From Methylobacterium dankookense (lineage in GTDB: Bacteria; Pseudomonadota; Alphaproteobacteria; Rhizobiales; Beijerinckiaceae), in assembly GCF_902141855.1 (NCBI RefSeq), contig NZ_CABFVH010000040.1, forward strand, positions 1-52,580: a stretch of DNA of 52,580 bases. Reading direction: 5' to 3'. Within the stretch, counting starts at the first letter, position 1, and every line of letters begins with the position of its first letter. Below, piece by piece: positions 24,936 through 32,869 of the stretch. The notes under the pieces were generated by a model that saw only the letters and a program-made list of their open reading frames with translations, was not told the origin of the DNA and did no database searches. The position numbers were made by a program, and so were the translations under genes.

Positions 24936-25409
24936 ATGGGTCAGACCTATCGCGCGGGCGGCGCGCCCAACGTCACCATCGGCGGGATGAAGGTGCATTA
25001 CCTCGCCCGCAGCAGCGCGACGCGGGACGCCCTCGGCATCTACCGGATGGAACTCGCGCCCCACTCGCCCGGCGCCGGCCTGCACCGCCACGCCCGGCTC
25101 ACCGAAACCTTCGAGGTGCATGCCGGCCGGCTCACCCTGCGGATCGAGGGCCACAGCCTCGAACTCGGGCCCGGCGACTTCGTGCTGATCCCGCCCGGCC
25201 AGCCGCACGCCTTCTCCAACCGTGGCGACGCGCCCGTCTCCTTCACCCTGAGCTTCACGCCCGCGCTGGGTCGCGAGGGCTTCTTCGAGGGCCTCGCCGA
25301 ACTCGCCGCCACCGACCGCCTCTCGGACGAGGCGGCGATGGAGGCGCTGATGGAGCGCTACGACCAGGAGCCGCTGGAGGGGTTTTCCGGCTGGAGCAGC
25401 CTGGAGTGA
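24936..25409 (+). CDS. Cupin domain protein
   Basis: A 157-residue small beta-barrel (cupin_2). The first metal motif is GLHRHARLTETFEVHAGRLTLRIEG (H-x-H...E) and the second PGDFVLIPPGQPHAFSNRGDAP (P-G-x...H). With the His and Glu ligands in place it may bind a metal and be an enzyme or sensor of unknown substrate. The ATG at 24936 is preferred because GGAGAGGG lies upstream, whereas an in-frame start at 24882 lies within the catalase terminator tail. It stands alone between the catalase and the CoA-binding protein genes. Confidence 0.82.
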   Translation: MGQTYRAGGAPNVTIGGMKVHYLARSSATRDALGIYRMELAPHSPGAGLHRHARLTETFEVHAGRLTLRIEGHSLELGPGDFVLIPPGQPHAFSNRGDAPVSFTLSFTPALGREGFFEGLAELAATDRLSDEAAMEALMERYDQEPLEGFSGWSSLE

Positions 25410-25471
25410 GGGCAGAGTGAGGGCAGGGGTCGCTCTTGCGAAGCTGCGGCGAAGCATCGACAACCAGCCGC

Positions 25472-26026
25472 ATGACCGCGACGCCCGACACCCTCGCTCG
25501 CAACCATGACCGCTACGCCGACGAGGCGATCCGCGCGATCCTGCGGGCGACGCGCTCGATCGCCCTGGTCGGCGCCTCGGCGAATCCCGCCCGGCCGAGC
25601 TGGATCGTACTGAAATACCTGATCGACCGTGGCTACGACGTGACCCCGATCAATCCAGGGCTCGCCGGCCAGGAGCTTCTCGGGCGCCGCGTTGTCGGCA
25701 ACCTCGCCGAGCTGCCCGGCCCGGTCGACATGGTCGAGATCTTCCGCAACTCGGCCGCGGCCGGCCCCCTCGTGGACGAGGCGCTGGCCCTGCCGGAGCC
25801 GCCGAAGGTGATCTGGATGCAGCTCGGCGTGCGCGACGACGCGGCCGCCGCGCGGGCCGAGGCCAGGGGCGTCACCGTCGTCATGAACCGCTGCCCCAAG
25901 ATCGAGTACGGCCGCCTCTCCGGCGAGATCGGCTGGACGGGCGTGAACTCGCGCATCATCAGCGCGAAGAAACCGAAGCTCTCTCCCAAGGGCGTGCAGA
26001 AGCTGACCATCGAGTCGCGCGGATAG
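25472..26026 (+). CDS. CoA-binding domain protein (YccU-like)
   Basis: A 184-residue protein with a Rossmann-type CoA-binding domain: SIALVGASANPARPSWIVLKYLIDRGYDVTPINPG, LPGPVDMVEIFRNSAAAGPLVDEAL and PKVIWMQLGVRDDAAAARAEARGVTVVMNRCPKIEY. This is the pattern of the YccU/succinyl-CoA-synthetase alpha-like small CoA-binding proteins, whose function is not established. It ends 4 bases before a perfect 32-bp palindrome that separates it from rplM-rpsI. Confidence 0.85.
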   Translation: MTATPDTLARNHDRYADEAIRAILRATRSIALVGASANPARPSWIVLKYLIDRGYDVTPINPGLAGQELLGRRVVGNLAELPGPVDMVEIFRNSAAAGPLVDEALALPEPPKVIWMQLGVRDDAAAARAEARGVTVVMNRCPKIEYGRLSGEIGWTGVNSRIISAKKPKLSPKGVQKLTIESRG

Positions 26027-26030
26027 GCGA

Positions 26031-26062
26031 CACGATAACGGTATCATGATACCGTTATCGTG
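26031..26062. promoter_or_regulatory. Perfect 32-bp palindrome
   Basis: CACGATAACGGTATCA at 26031-26046 followed without spacer by its exact complement to 26062. It is AT-richer than the surroundings. It lies 4 bp after the CoA-binding gene and about 50 bp before the predicted rplM promoter. It could be an operator, an unusual terminator (no T-run) or the scar of a mobile element; the sequence alone does not decide. Confidence 0.7.
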
Positions 26063-26112
26063 AAACCCTTGCAGATATTGGATTTTCCTGCGAGACCCGC
26101 GCAACTTTCCCG

Positions 26113-26141
26113 TTGACCTCGCCGGCGCGCCCGGCTATGCA
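26113..26141 (+). promoter_or_regulatory. Predicted sigma-70 type promoter of rplM-rpsI
   Basis: TTGACC at 26113-26118, a 17-bp spacer, then TATGCA at 26136-26141, about 78 bp before the rplM ATG. The box match and spacing are good for a housekeeping promoter of a strongly expressed ribosomal operon. Confidence 0.55.
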
Positions 26142-26218
26142 CCCGCCATCGCCGCCGCGGCCCCGCCGCGGCGGCGCCTCGTTTTTCGATACCCCACCGA
26201 ACGCCACGGGACTTGGCC

Positions 26219-26680
26219 ATGAAGACTACTTCGCTGAAGCCCGCCGACGTCGACAAGAAGTGGATCGTGATCGACGCGGAGGGCCTCATCGTGGGTCGCC
26301 TCGCCTCGATCGTGGCGATGCGCCTGCGCGGGAAGCACAAGGCCGCCTACACGCCCCACGTCGATTGCGGCGACAACGTCATCGTCATCAACGCCGAGAA
26401 GGTGAAGTTCACCGGGCGGAAGTACAACCAGAAGAGCTACTTCCACCACACCGGCTATCCGGGCGGCATCAAGGAGCGCACGGCCAAGTTCATCCTCGAA
26501 GGCCGCTTCCCCGAGCGCGTCGTGGAGAAGGCCGTCGAGCGCATGCTGCCGCGCGGGCCCCTGTTCCGCCAGATCCTCGGCAACCTCCGCGTCTACAAGG
26601 GCGCCGAGCATCCGCACGAAGCCCAGCAGCCGCAGACGCTCGACGTCGGCGCCCTCAACCGCAAGAACGTGAGCGCTTGA
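26219..26680 (+). CDS. rplM: 50S ribosomal protein L13
   Basis: A 153-residue protein that is unmistakably L13: KKWIVIDAEGLIVGRLASIVAMRLRGKHKAAYTPHVDCGDNVIVINAEKV, KSYFHHTGYPGGIKERTAKFILE and VERMLPRGPLFRQILGNLRVYKGAEHPHEAQQP. It binds 23S rRNA early in large-subunit assembly. The ATG at 26219 is used; an upstream in-frame TTG adds two residues only. It is followed after two bases by rpsI in the conserved rplM-rpsI operon. Confidence 0.98.
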   Translation: MKTTSLKPADVDKKWIVIDAEGLIVGRLASIVAMRLRGKHKAAYTPHVDCGDNVIVINAEKVKFTGRKYNQKSYFHHTGYPGGIKERTAKFILEGRFPERVVEKAVERMLPRGPLFRQILGNLRVYKGAEHPHEAQQPQTLDVGALNRKNVSA

Positions 26681-26682
26681 TC

Positions 26683-27165
26683 ATGGCGACCCTTCAGTCC
26701 CTCGCCGATCTGAACCGGGCGAATGTCGCCGCCGACGCCGCGAACGAGGCGCCGGTCCATGTGCAGAAGCTCGACGCGCAGGGCCGGGCCTACGCCACCG
26801 GCAAGCGCAAGGACGCGGTCGCCCGCGTCTGGATCAAGCCGGGCTCCGGCCAGATCACCGTCAACAAGCGCCCGGTCGAGACCTACTTCGCCCGTCCGGT
26901 GCTGCGCATGATCCTGCGCCAGCCGCTGCAGATCGTCGACCGTGTCGACCAGTACGACATCGTCGTCACGGTGGCCGGCGGCGGCCTCTCGGGCCAGGCC
27001 GGCGCGGTGCGCCACGGCCTCTCGAAGGCGCTCACCTACTACGAGCCGGAGCTGCGCGGCCCGCTGAAGCGTGAGGGCTTCCTCACCCGCGACGCCCGCG
27101 TCGTCGAGCGCAAGAAGTACGGCCGCGCCAAGGCCCGCCGCAGCTTCCAGTTCTCGAAGCGCTAA
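26683..27165 (+). CDS. rpsI: 30S ribosomal protein S9
   Basis: A 160-residue S9: AYATGKRKDAVARVWIKPGSGQITVNKRPVETYF, VVTVAGGGLSGQAGAVRHGLSKAL and RDARVVERKKYGRAKARRSFQFSKR, ending in the invariant SKR tail that reaches the ribosomal P site. The N-terminal extension of about 35 residues before the conserved core is usual for alphaproteobacteria. It starts two bases after rplM and shares its promoter; an intrinsic terminator follows. Confidence 0.98.
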   Translation: MATLQSLADLNRANVAADAANEAPVHVQKLDAQGRAYATGKRKDAVARVWIKPGSGQITVNKRPVETYFARPVLRMILRQPLQIVDRVDQYDIVVTVAGGGLSGQAGAVRHGLSKALTYYEPELRGPLKREGFLTRDARVVERKKYGRAKARRSFQFSKR

Positions 27166-27208
27166 GCCTCCAACGATCGCGGCGCCCTTTCGAGGACGTC
27201 CAGTCCAG

Positions 27209-27251
27209 GGACCGGTTCGGGCATCGCCCCGAGCCGGTCCTTTTCGTTTTT
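27209..27251 (+). terminator. Intrinsic terminator of rplM-rpsI
   Basis: GGACCGGTTCGGG at 27209-27221 pairs (one G-U) with 27228-27240 over a 6-nt loop and is followed by TTTTCGTTTTT, about 44 nt after the rpsI stop. Confidence 0.85.
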
Positions 27252-27254
27252 CCG

Positions 27255-27372
27255 GGTGTCGAGAGGGATCATCCCTCTCGCGGGTTCGAGGCGCGGAGCC
27301 CTGGGATTTCCTGTCAGGGCTCCGCCCCGACACCCCACCGAGGGGACTCGTCCTTTCGGAATCCCGGGATTC
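27255..27372. repeat. GC-rich intergenic hairpin repeat, copy 2
   Basis: Nested inverted repeats with GAGAGGGATCATCCCTCTC at the left end, CGGAGCCCTG facing CAGGGCTCCG in the middle, and a GGGACTCGTCC arm before a GGAATCCCGGGAT end. It sits between convergent rpsI and the metallophosphoesterase gene and reaches the latter's stop codon, the same placement as copy 1. Confidence 0.7.
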
Positions 27373-28297
27373 AGCTCGCGGCGGCGGTGAGGGGTGGGCG
27401 GCCGAGCTCGATCAGCACGATCTCGGGCGGCACGCCGATGCGCACCGGCAGGCGGCTCATCCCGAAGCCGCCGGACACGATGATGTGGCGCCCGCCCGCC
27501 ACGACGTGGCCGTAGGACAGGTCGAGCCCGCCCACCCGCCGGATCGCGGGCGAGTGGCCGAGCAGGCGGATCTGGCCGCCATGGGTGTGGCCGGAGAGGG
27601 TGAGCGCGACGCGGGACGGCACCTTCGGGAAGATATCCGGCTCGTGCGCCATCAGCAGAACGGGCGCGTCGTTCGTCACCTTGGCGAGGGTGCCGGGCAG
27701 GTCGTCGACGCCGCCGTCGCTTTCCTCGCTCATGAAGGCCTGCTGGTCGCCCAGTCCCGCGAGCCAGAACGGGCGGCCGTCCTTCACGAAGCGGGTCACG
27801 TCGTTTTCGAGAACGGGGATGCCGCGTGCTTCCAGGGCGCGGCGCGATTCCGGCGCGCCACGCCCGGCGATCTGCACGGCCTCGTCGTCCCAGTAATCGT
27901 GGTTGCCGAGGACGGCATGGATGCCGAGCGGCGCGCGCAGATCCCCGATCACCCGCGCGAAGTCGACGAGCGGCACCCGGCGCCAGGCGATGCGGCGCGA
28001 GGCCGGATAGTCGCCGAGCAGCAGGACGATGTCGGGCTTGAGCGCGTTCGTGGTCGCGACGATCTCGGCGACGCGGTCCAGCGACATGAACGGCTCGCAG
28101 ACGTGGAAGTCGGCGAGCACGGCGACGCGGAGCGATGGGCCGTCGGCCCAGCCCGGCAGGATAGGGGCGTAGCGGGTCACCACGAGCCGGTGCAGCGGCT
28201 CGATGCCGATGCCGTAGGTCGCGGTCGAGAGGCCGAGCGTCGCCGCCGTCGCGCCGAGCCCGGTCAGGAACTGCCGCCGACTCGGCAGGATCAGCAT
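27371..28297 (-). CDS. Tat-exported metallophosphoesterase
   Basis: A 308-residue protein beginning with a twin-arginine signal (SRRQFLTGLGATAATLGLS). The calcineurin-like metal-binding motifs appear in order: LADFH, LLGDY, GNHDYW, MAHEPD and SGHTHGGQ, so the dinuclear centre is intact. Related YaeI/YkuE-type enzymes act on phosphodiesters or UDP-lipid substrates at the membrane; the substrate here is unknown. The ATG at 28297 is used because the signal peptide starts there and GAAGG precedes it; the longer frame to 28372 lacks support. Confidence 0.88.
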   Translation of the reverse strand: MLILPSRRQFLTGLGATAATLGLSTATYGIGIEPLHRLVVTRYAPILPGWADGPSLRVAVLADFHVCEPFMSLDRVAEIVATTNALKPDIVLLLGDYPASRRIAWRRVPLVDFARVIGDLRAPLGIHAVLGNHDYWDDEAVQIAGRGAPESRRALEARGIPVLENDVTRFVKDGRPFWLAGLGDQQAFMSEESDGGVDDLPGTLAKVTNDAPVLLMAHEPDIFPKVPSRVALTLSGHTHGGQIRLLGHSPAIRRVGGLDLSYGHVVAGGRHIIVSGGFGMSRLPVRIGVPPEIVLIELGRPPLTAAAS

Positions 28298-28402
28298 CGA
28301 AGGTCCTTCAGGCGGAATGTGGCAGGCGGAATGAGGCGGCGCGAACCTATCGCGCCGCAGCATTCGAGCCAATCAGCCCGCTATGGCCGAATCGTGGTCC
28401 GA

Positions 28403-28615
28403 TCAGATGATCGGCGCATCCTCGTGGACGAGATCGAGGATGCCACGGCGGGCCTTGGTCCCGGCTACGGGCTTCTTCGCGGCGGCGGGAGCACGGGTCG
28501 CGGCGGCGAGCGCCGGGAGGGCGAGGGGACGGAAGCCGCAGCGGCCTTCGGTCTGGTCCATCTGGCGACGCTCGCTGTCGGAGGCGTCGGCCTGGGTCTC
28601 GCGCGGGGGGAACAT
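28403..28615 (-). CDS. Hypothetical small basic protein
   Basis: A 70-residue ORF. The N-terminus MFPPRETQADASDSERRQMDQTEG is polar; the middle PLALPALAAATRAPAAAKKPVAGTKARR is Ala/Lys-rich like nucleoid-associated or intrinsically disordered proteins; the end GILDLVHEDAPII looks like real protein. An AGCAGGA precedes the ATG. It is upstream of, and on the same strand as, the metallophosphoesterase. No family is recognised and a chance ORF cannot be excluded. Confidence 0.42.
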   Translation of the reverse strand: MFPPRETQADASDSERRQMDQTEGRCGFRPLALPALAAATRAPAAAKKPVAGTKARRGILDLVHEDAPII

Positions 28616-28750
28616 CGGGGGTCCTGCTGACGGTTGCGTGGCGCGGCACGGCGGATCGTCGGCCGCAGGGGGGATTCAATCGCCGGCAACCTGAATGCCG
28701 GCTTAAGGATCGACCCTTCCACCCGTCAGCAGGATATAAATACAATATAC

Positions 28751-28790
28751 CTATGGCTTTCCCGATCATGTTGGATCGGGAAAGCCATAG
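28751..28790. repeat. 17-bp-arm hairpin
   Basis: CTATGGCTTTCCCGATC at 28751-28767 and its exact complement at 28774-28790 around the loop ATGTTG. It lies about 75 bp beyond the aminotransferase stop codon (minus strand) and could terminate that transcript, or be a mobile hairpin repeat. Confidence 0.6.
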
Positions 28791-28858
28791 CGCGTCAAAA
28801 CAAGGCTTAGAGCCGTGCCCCGTCGCAACGCGATCGGGAACGGCTCTAAGAGCGCTCC
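28790..28858. repeat. Intergenic repeat with AGCGCGTCAAAACAAGG
   Basis: Starts with AGCGCGTCAAAACAAGG, contains the inverted repeat TTAGAGCCGT (28807-28816) / ACGGCTCTAA (28840-28849) and ends AGAGCGCTCC. A related element lies at 45937-46005, where AGCGCGTTAAAACAAAG and GGAGCGCTCT recur. It is immediately downstream of the aminotransferase gene. Confidence 0.5.
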
Positions 28859-28863
28859 ACAGT

Positions 28864-30255
28864 TCAGGGTGCCGGGACCGCCGTCAGGCCTTCGGCCCGG
28901 ATCCAGTCGCGGGTGCGGTCGAGCGCCCGGGCCAGGCGGTCGAACAGGGCGTCGATCTCGGCCTCCGTGATGATCAGCGGCGGGCAGACCGCGACCCGGT
29001 CGCCCGCCAGGAAGCGCACGATCAGGCCTTCACCTTGCGCGAAGGCGACGCAGCGCGCGGCCACCCCCGCCTTCGGCTCGTACTGCGCCCGGCTCGCCTT
29101 GTCGGCGACGATCTCCAGGCCGCCGATCAGGCCGATCCCGCGGGCCTCGCCGACGATGTCGTGCTCGGCGAGGCGGGACAGGCGCGCCTGGAAATGGGGC
29201 GCCTTGGCGGCCACGCCCTCGACGATCCGCTCGCGGCGGTAGATCTCGATCGTCTTCAGCGCCACCGCGCAGGCGACGGGATGGCCGGAATAGGTGGTGC
29301 CGTGGCCGAAGGTGCCGAGCTTGCGGCTCTCGGCCAGCATCGCCTCGTAGAGCGGCTCGTCCACGCTGACGCCGCCGAGCGGCACGTAGCCCGAGGTCAC
29401 CGCCTTGGCGAAGGAGATGGTGTCGGGGCGGGCGCCCAGCGCCTCCGAGCCGAACCAGGTGCCGAGCCGGCCGAAGCCGCAAATCACCTCGTCGGCGATG
29501 AAGCGCACGTCGTAGTTGGCGAGCACCGCCTGCACGGCCTCGAAATAGCCCTCCGGCGGCACGATGGCGCCGCCCGCGCCCATCACCGGCTCGGCGATGA
29601 AGGCGGCCACCGTCTCCGGATCCTCGCGCAGGATCAGCGCTTCCAGCTCGCCCGCGAGCCGCTCCGAGAAGGCGCGCTCGCTCTCGCCGCTCTGCGCGAA
29701 TCGGTAATGGTGCGGGCAGGCGGTGTGGAGGAAGCCCGGCAGCGGCAGGTCCCAGTCGGCGTGGTTGGCGGGCAGTCCCGTGAGCGAGGCGGTCGCCACG
29801 GGGACGCCGTGATAGCCGCGCTGCCGGCCGATGATCTTCTTCTTGCGCGGGCGGCCGAGCGCGTTGTTGTAGTACCACGTGAGCTTGACCTGGGTGTCGT
29901 TGGCCTCGGACCCCGAGGAGGTGAAGAACACCTTCGAGGTCGGCACCGGCATCAGGCCTTTCAGCACCTCGGCGAGCTCGATCGCCGGGTCGTGGCTGCG
30001 CCCCGAGAACAGGTGGCCGAAGGGGAGCCGGCCCATCTGGGCGCGGGCGGCCTCGGCGAGCTCATCGTTCGAGTAGCCGAGCGCCGTGCACCAGAGCCCG
30101 GACATGCCCTCGATATAGGGCTTGCCCGCCGTGTCGTAGACGAACACGCCCTCGCCGCGCTCCAGCACCAGCGGGCCGGTGCTGCGGTGGGCGTCGAGAT
30201 TGGTATAGGGGTGGAGCAGGGTTTCGACGTCGCGGGTCGCGAGGTTCGAGAGCAT
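28864..30255 (-). CDS. Class III aminotransferase (omega-transaminase type)
   Basis: A 463-residue PLP enzyme of the aspartate:pyruvate / omega-aminotransferase group: YIEGMSGLWCTALGYSNDEL, FFTSSGSEANDTQVKL, GYHGVPVATASLTG, the Asp in FIADEVICGFGRLG, and the PLP lysine in ISFAKAVTSGYVPLGG. Family members move the amino group of beta-alanine, putrescine-like or aromatic amines to pyruvate. The substrate is not predictable here. The ATG at 30255 gives the normal family start (LATRDVETLLHPYTN); the longer open frame to 30438 is a shadow of the divergent gene's flank. Confidence 0.92.
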   Translation of the reverse strand: MLSNLATRDVETLLHPYTNLDAHRSTGPLVLERGEGVFVYDTAGKPYIEGMSGLWCTALGYSNDELAEAARAQMGRLPFGHLFSGRSHDPAIELAEVLKGLMPVPTSKVFFTSSGSEANDTQVKLTWYYNNALGRPRKKKIIGRQRGYHGVPVATASLTGLPANHADWDLPLPGFLHTACPHHYRFAQSGESERAFSERLAGELEALILREDPETVAAFIAEPVMGAGGAIVPPEGYFEAVQAVLANYDVRFIADEVICGFGRLGTWFGSEALGARPDTISFAKAVTSGYVPLGGVSVDEPLYEAMLAESRKLGTFGHGTTYSGHPVACAVALKTIEIYRRERIVEGVAAKAPHFQARLSRLAEHDIVGEARGIGLIGGLEIVADKASRAQYEPKAGVAARCVAFAQGEGLIVRFLAGDRVAVCPPLIITEAEIDALFDRLARALDRTRDWIRAEGLTAVPAP

Positions 30256-30364
30256 GGCGGGTCCGGTTGCGTGAGCGCGTTCCGCCACACTACCGGCCCG
30301 ATCCCGGCCCAGTAACCCCGACGGACCCCGGACGGATCGCCGCCGGGCGCATGGACTGAACCGG

Positions 30365-30901
30365 ATGCTCGAGCCCGCCCAGATCGTCGCCACGCCCGCG
30401 CCGGGCCGGGCCTGCGGCACCTGCACCCTGTGCTGCAAGGTCTACGACGTACCGTCGGTGGAGAGCGTCGCCGGGCAATGGTGCCGGCACACGCTGGCAG
30501 GCAAGGGCTGCGCCATCCACGCCGCGCGGCCCGACCATTGCCGCGCCTTCCATTGCCTGTGGATGACCGAGAGCTGGCTCGGGCCCGAATGGAAGCCGGA
30601 CAAGGCCAAGATGGTGCTCGCCCTCGACCCGGCGACCCGCAACATGAACGTGCAGGTCGATCCCGGCCAGGCCAATGCTTGGCGGCGCGAGCCCTATTAC
30701 GGCCAGCTCAAGCGCTGGGCCGCAGCCTCGATTCCGAAGGGCCGGCACGTGCTGGTCCACGTCAACAAGGCGACGACGGTGGTGCTGCCCGACCGCGACG
30801 TGCCTCTCGGCGTGCTGACGCCGGAGGACCGCATCGTCTCGCGCCCGCGCATGACCCCGCAGGGGCCGACCCTCGACATCGAGGCGGTGCGGGCCGCCTG
30901 A
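30365..30901 (+). CDS. YkgJ-type cysteine-cluster protein
   Basis: A 178-residue protein with the CxxCxxCC cluster near the N-terminus (CGTCTLCCKVYDV, about residues 17-29) and later Cys in GQWCRHTLAGKGCAIHAARPDHCRAFHCLW. This arrangement defines the YkgJ/UPF0153 zinc- or iron-binding family of unknown function. The remaining part is a mixed alpha/beta domain ending LDIEAVRAA. It is divergent from the aminotransferase with about 110 bp between them and is apparently monocistronic. Confidence 0.82.
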   Translation: MLEPAQIVATPAPGRACGTCTLCCKVYDVPSVESVAGQWCRHTLAGKGCAIHAARPDHCRAFHCLWMTESWLGPEWKPDKAKMVLALDPATRNMNVQVDPGQANAWRREPYYGQLKRWAAASIPKGRHVLVHVNKATTVVLPDRDVPLGVLTPEDRIVSRPRMTPQGPTLDIEAVRAA

Positions 30902-30930
30902 GGGGCCCGCACCGTTTCCATCGAGAGGTT

Positions 30931-31206
30931 TCAGGCCGCGAGCCGGAGAGCCGCCGGGGCCGGCACGGGCCGCCGCGGAAGGGCGGCCACGGTGCAGCGC
31001 GCGCCCGGCGCGGCGTCGCCGCCGTTCCAGCGGCACACGAGCCGGCCGGTCACCGGATCGAGGCTCCAGGCCGCCCGCAGGTCGCGGCGCGGCAGGGGCT
31101 GGGTCCGCGGCGGGGAAGCGGCCGGTACGGTCCGCCGGCCGGTCCGGATCGGCGCGGTGGCGGCGGCCATCGGGAGGACGGCCAGGATCAGCTTGAGAAG
31201 GGACAT
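30931..31206 (-). CDS. Small secreted hypothetical protein
   Basis: A 91-residue protein with a signal-peptide-like start (MSLLKLILAVLPMAAATA). The mature part has the segment LRAAWSLDPVTGRLVCRWNGGDAAPGARCTVAAL with two cysteines that could form a disulfide and a DPVTGRLVCRW motif seen in small secreted alphaproteobacterial proteins. The ATG at 31206 with AGGTG upstream is chosen; the frame is open to 31383 without support. Function unknown. Confidence 0.6.
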   Translation of the reverse strand: MSLLKLILAVLPMAAATAPIRTGRRTVPAASPPRTQPLPRRDLRAAWSLDPVTGRLVCRWNGGDAAPGARCTVAALPRRPVPAPAALRLAA

Positions 31207-31495
31207 GGGGCACCTCGCTGGGACCGGCCGCTCGCGCGACCGCGTCCGCAAGGCGCGCCCCGTCAGGCGCCCAGGCGGGCCGCGACCGGCGCGAACGGCG
31301 CGGTCGATCGACTGTGACTGTCGCTTGGCATGGGGTTGACGGGTCCGTGGAAGGTGGCCGGGCGGAGGGTCCGGCGGGGCCACGCCGCCCCCTTAAACCG
31401 CTCCGCTTCCCTGTCAATCCTGCCCCGGCCGGCAGCGCAGGTCTGATGCGCCGGCTTCGGGCCGGGCGCCATCAGGAAGTCGTTAGGAGGTGGCC

Positions 31496-32695
31496 TCAGC
31501 GCAGGCCGATGCGGTCGAGCAGGCCGGCGAGATCGGCCGGATCGATGGTGAAGTCGCGCAGGTGGTCCCGCTGCGCGCTCTCCGCGGCGTGTCCGTAGAG
31601 CGCGTGGTAGCCCTGGCCCCGTGCCGCGGCGATGTCGCGGTAATAGGGGTCCTGGAAGGTCTCGGGCGCGAGATGCACCACCGGCGTGCCGGGCGGGCAG
31701 AACACCGTGTTGACGAGCCCCGCCCCCTTGATGCCGACCACCGCCTCGGCCCGGGCGAACAGGCCCGCCTGCTCCGGCACGCCCATGCGCTCGGTGTCGA
31801 GGATCTCGAAGCCGCGGGCGCGCAGCAGCGCGTGGATCTCCGCGCGGTTGAGGAGCACGCGCTCGCGCAAGGGGTTGCGGCCGACGAACAGGCGCAGGGA
31901 GCGCCGGCCGTGCAAGGCCGCGCGCAGGCGCGCGCCGGCGACCACCGGCAGCAGTCCGTGCCCGCGTCGCCCGAGGCGCCGGTCGACCTCGGCCATGGCC
32001 TCGGGCGATTTCGCGATGCCGGCATGCTTCACCGGGGTCGCGTAGTGCAGCCGCGGGAAGCGGTAGGTGGTCTCGGGGTCGAGGAAGCTGATCGCGAGCG
32101 GGCCGCCCGCGAAGAGGCGGCTGGTGCGCTCGCGCATCCGGTTGTTGAACCAGTCCTGGCGCGGCAGGACCAGGGTGACGGTCTCGCCCGGATGGCGGCG
32201 GCGCAGCGCCTCCACCGCCTTCAGCCGCGGCAGGTCCTCCAGGAGCCAGTGCCCGTAATTGAAGGAGCCCTGGTTGCCCACGTAGAGGTGCGGCCCGGGC
32301 CCGGCGGGGCCGGCCTCGGGCGCGGCGTCGAGGACGAGCGGACCGGCCATGAGCCGGTCCTGCGGCAGGTGGGTCTCGTAGATCACCGAGGCGCCCCGGA
32401 ACAGCACGTTCCGGCGCAGGCTGACATCGTCCAGGGCGACGAGGAGCGCGGGCGGCGCGACCCCGCGCGCATCCGGCGCCTCGCGGAAGGCCCGCACCAT
32501 CGCCTCCGGGGCGGTGACGCCGCGCAGATGCAGGGTCTCCGGCATCGGCCAGTCGTAGGACCAGCCCGGATAGAGCTCCGCCAGCACCGTGCCGGCCGGC
32601 GCGCGCTCCCGCAGCCGGGCCACGATGTCGGGCTCCTCGACGGGCCGGCCCGCGGGATAAAGCGCGTCCGGCGCGCAGGAGACGTACTCGGTCAT
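31496..32695 (-). CDS. Glycosyltransferase family 61 protein
   Basis: A 399-residue protein with the GT61 (DUF563) signatures: LYVGNQGSFNYGHWLLEDLPRLKAVEAL in the middle, LFVGRNPLRERVLLNRAEI, and the C-terminal sugar-nucleotide region GIKGAGLVNTVFCPPGTPVVHLAPE. Family members add xylose or related sugars; in bacteria they usually act in capsule or exopolysaccharide assembly. No signal peptide is present, so it is cytoplasmic. No other polysaccharide genes are adjacent. It is divergent from the SleB-like hydrolase. Confidence 0.85.
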   Translation of the reverse strand: MTEYVSCAPDALYPAGRPVEEPDIVARLRERAPAGTVLAELYPGWSYDWPMPETLHLRGVTAPEAMVRAFREAPDARGVAPPALLVALDDVSLRRNVLFRGASVIYETHLPQDRLMAGPLVLDAAPEAGPAGPGPHLYVGNQGSFNYGHWLLEDLPRLKAVEALRRRHPGETVTLVLPRQDWFNNRMRERTSRLFAGGPLAISFLDPETTYRFPRLHYATPVKHAGIAKSPEAMAEVDRRLGRRGHGLLPVVAGARLRAALHGRRSLRLFVGRNPLRERVLLNRAEIHALLRARGFEILDTERMGVPEQAGLFARAEAVVGIKGAGLVNTVFCPPGTPVVHLAPETFQDPYYRDIAAARGQGYHALYGHAAESAQRDHLRDFTIDPADLAGLLDRIGLR

Positions 32696-32869
32696 CGGGG
32701 GCGGGTGATGGCACAGGCGGGCCGGCGCCGCACGCGCGAAAGCATCGGGATGCAATCCCGGGCTCGCGGCTTAACGGTCCCGCAACCATACCGGGCAATA
32801 AAACCCGTGGTGCCGCTTGTCCTTCGCCGGGCACGGCCCGCTCGGTCGCCGTAACAGGTTGCGTTCGCC

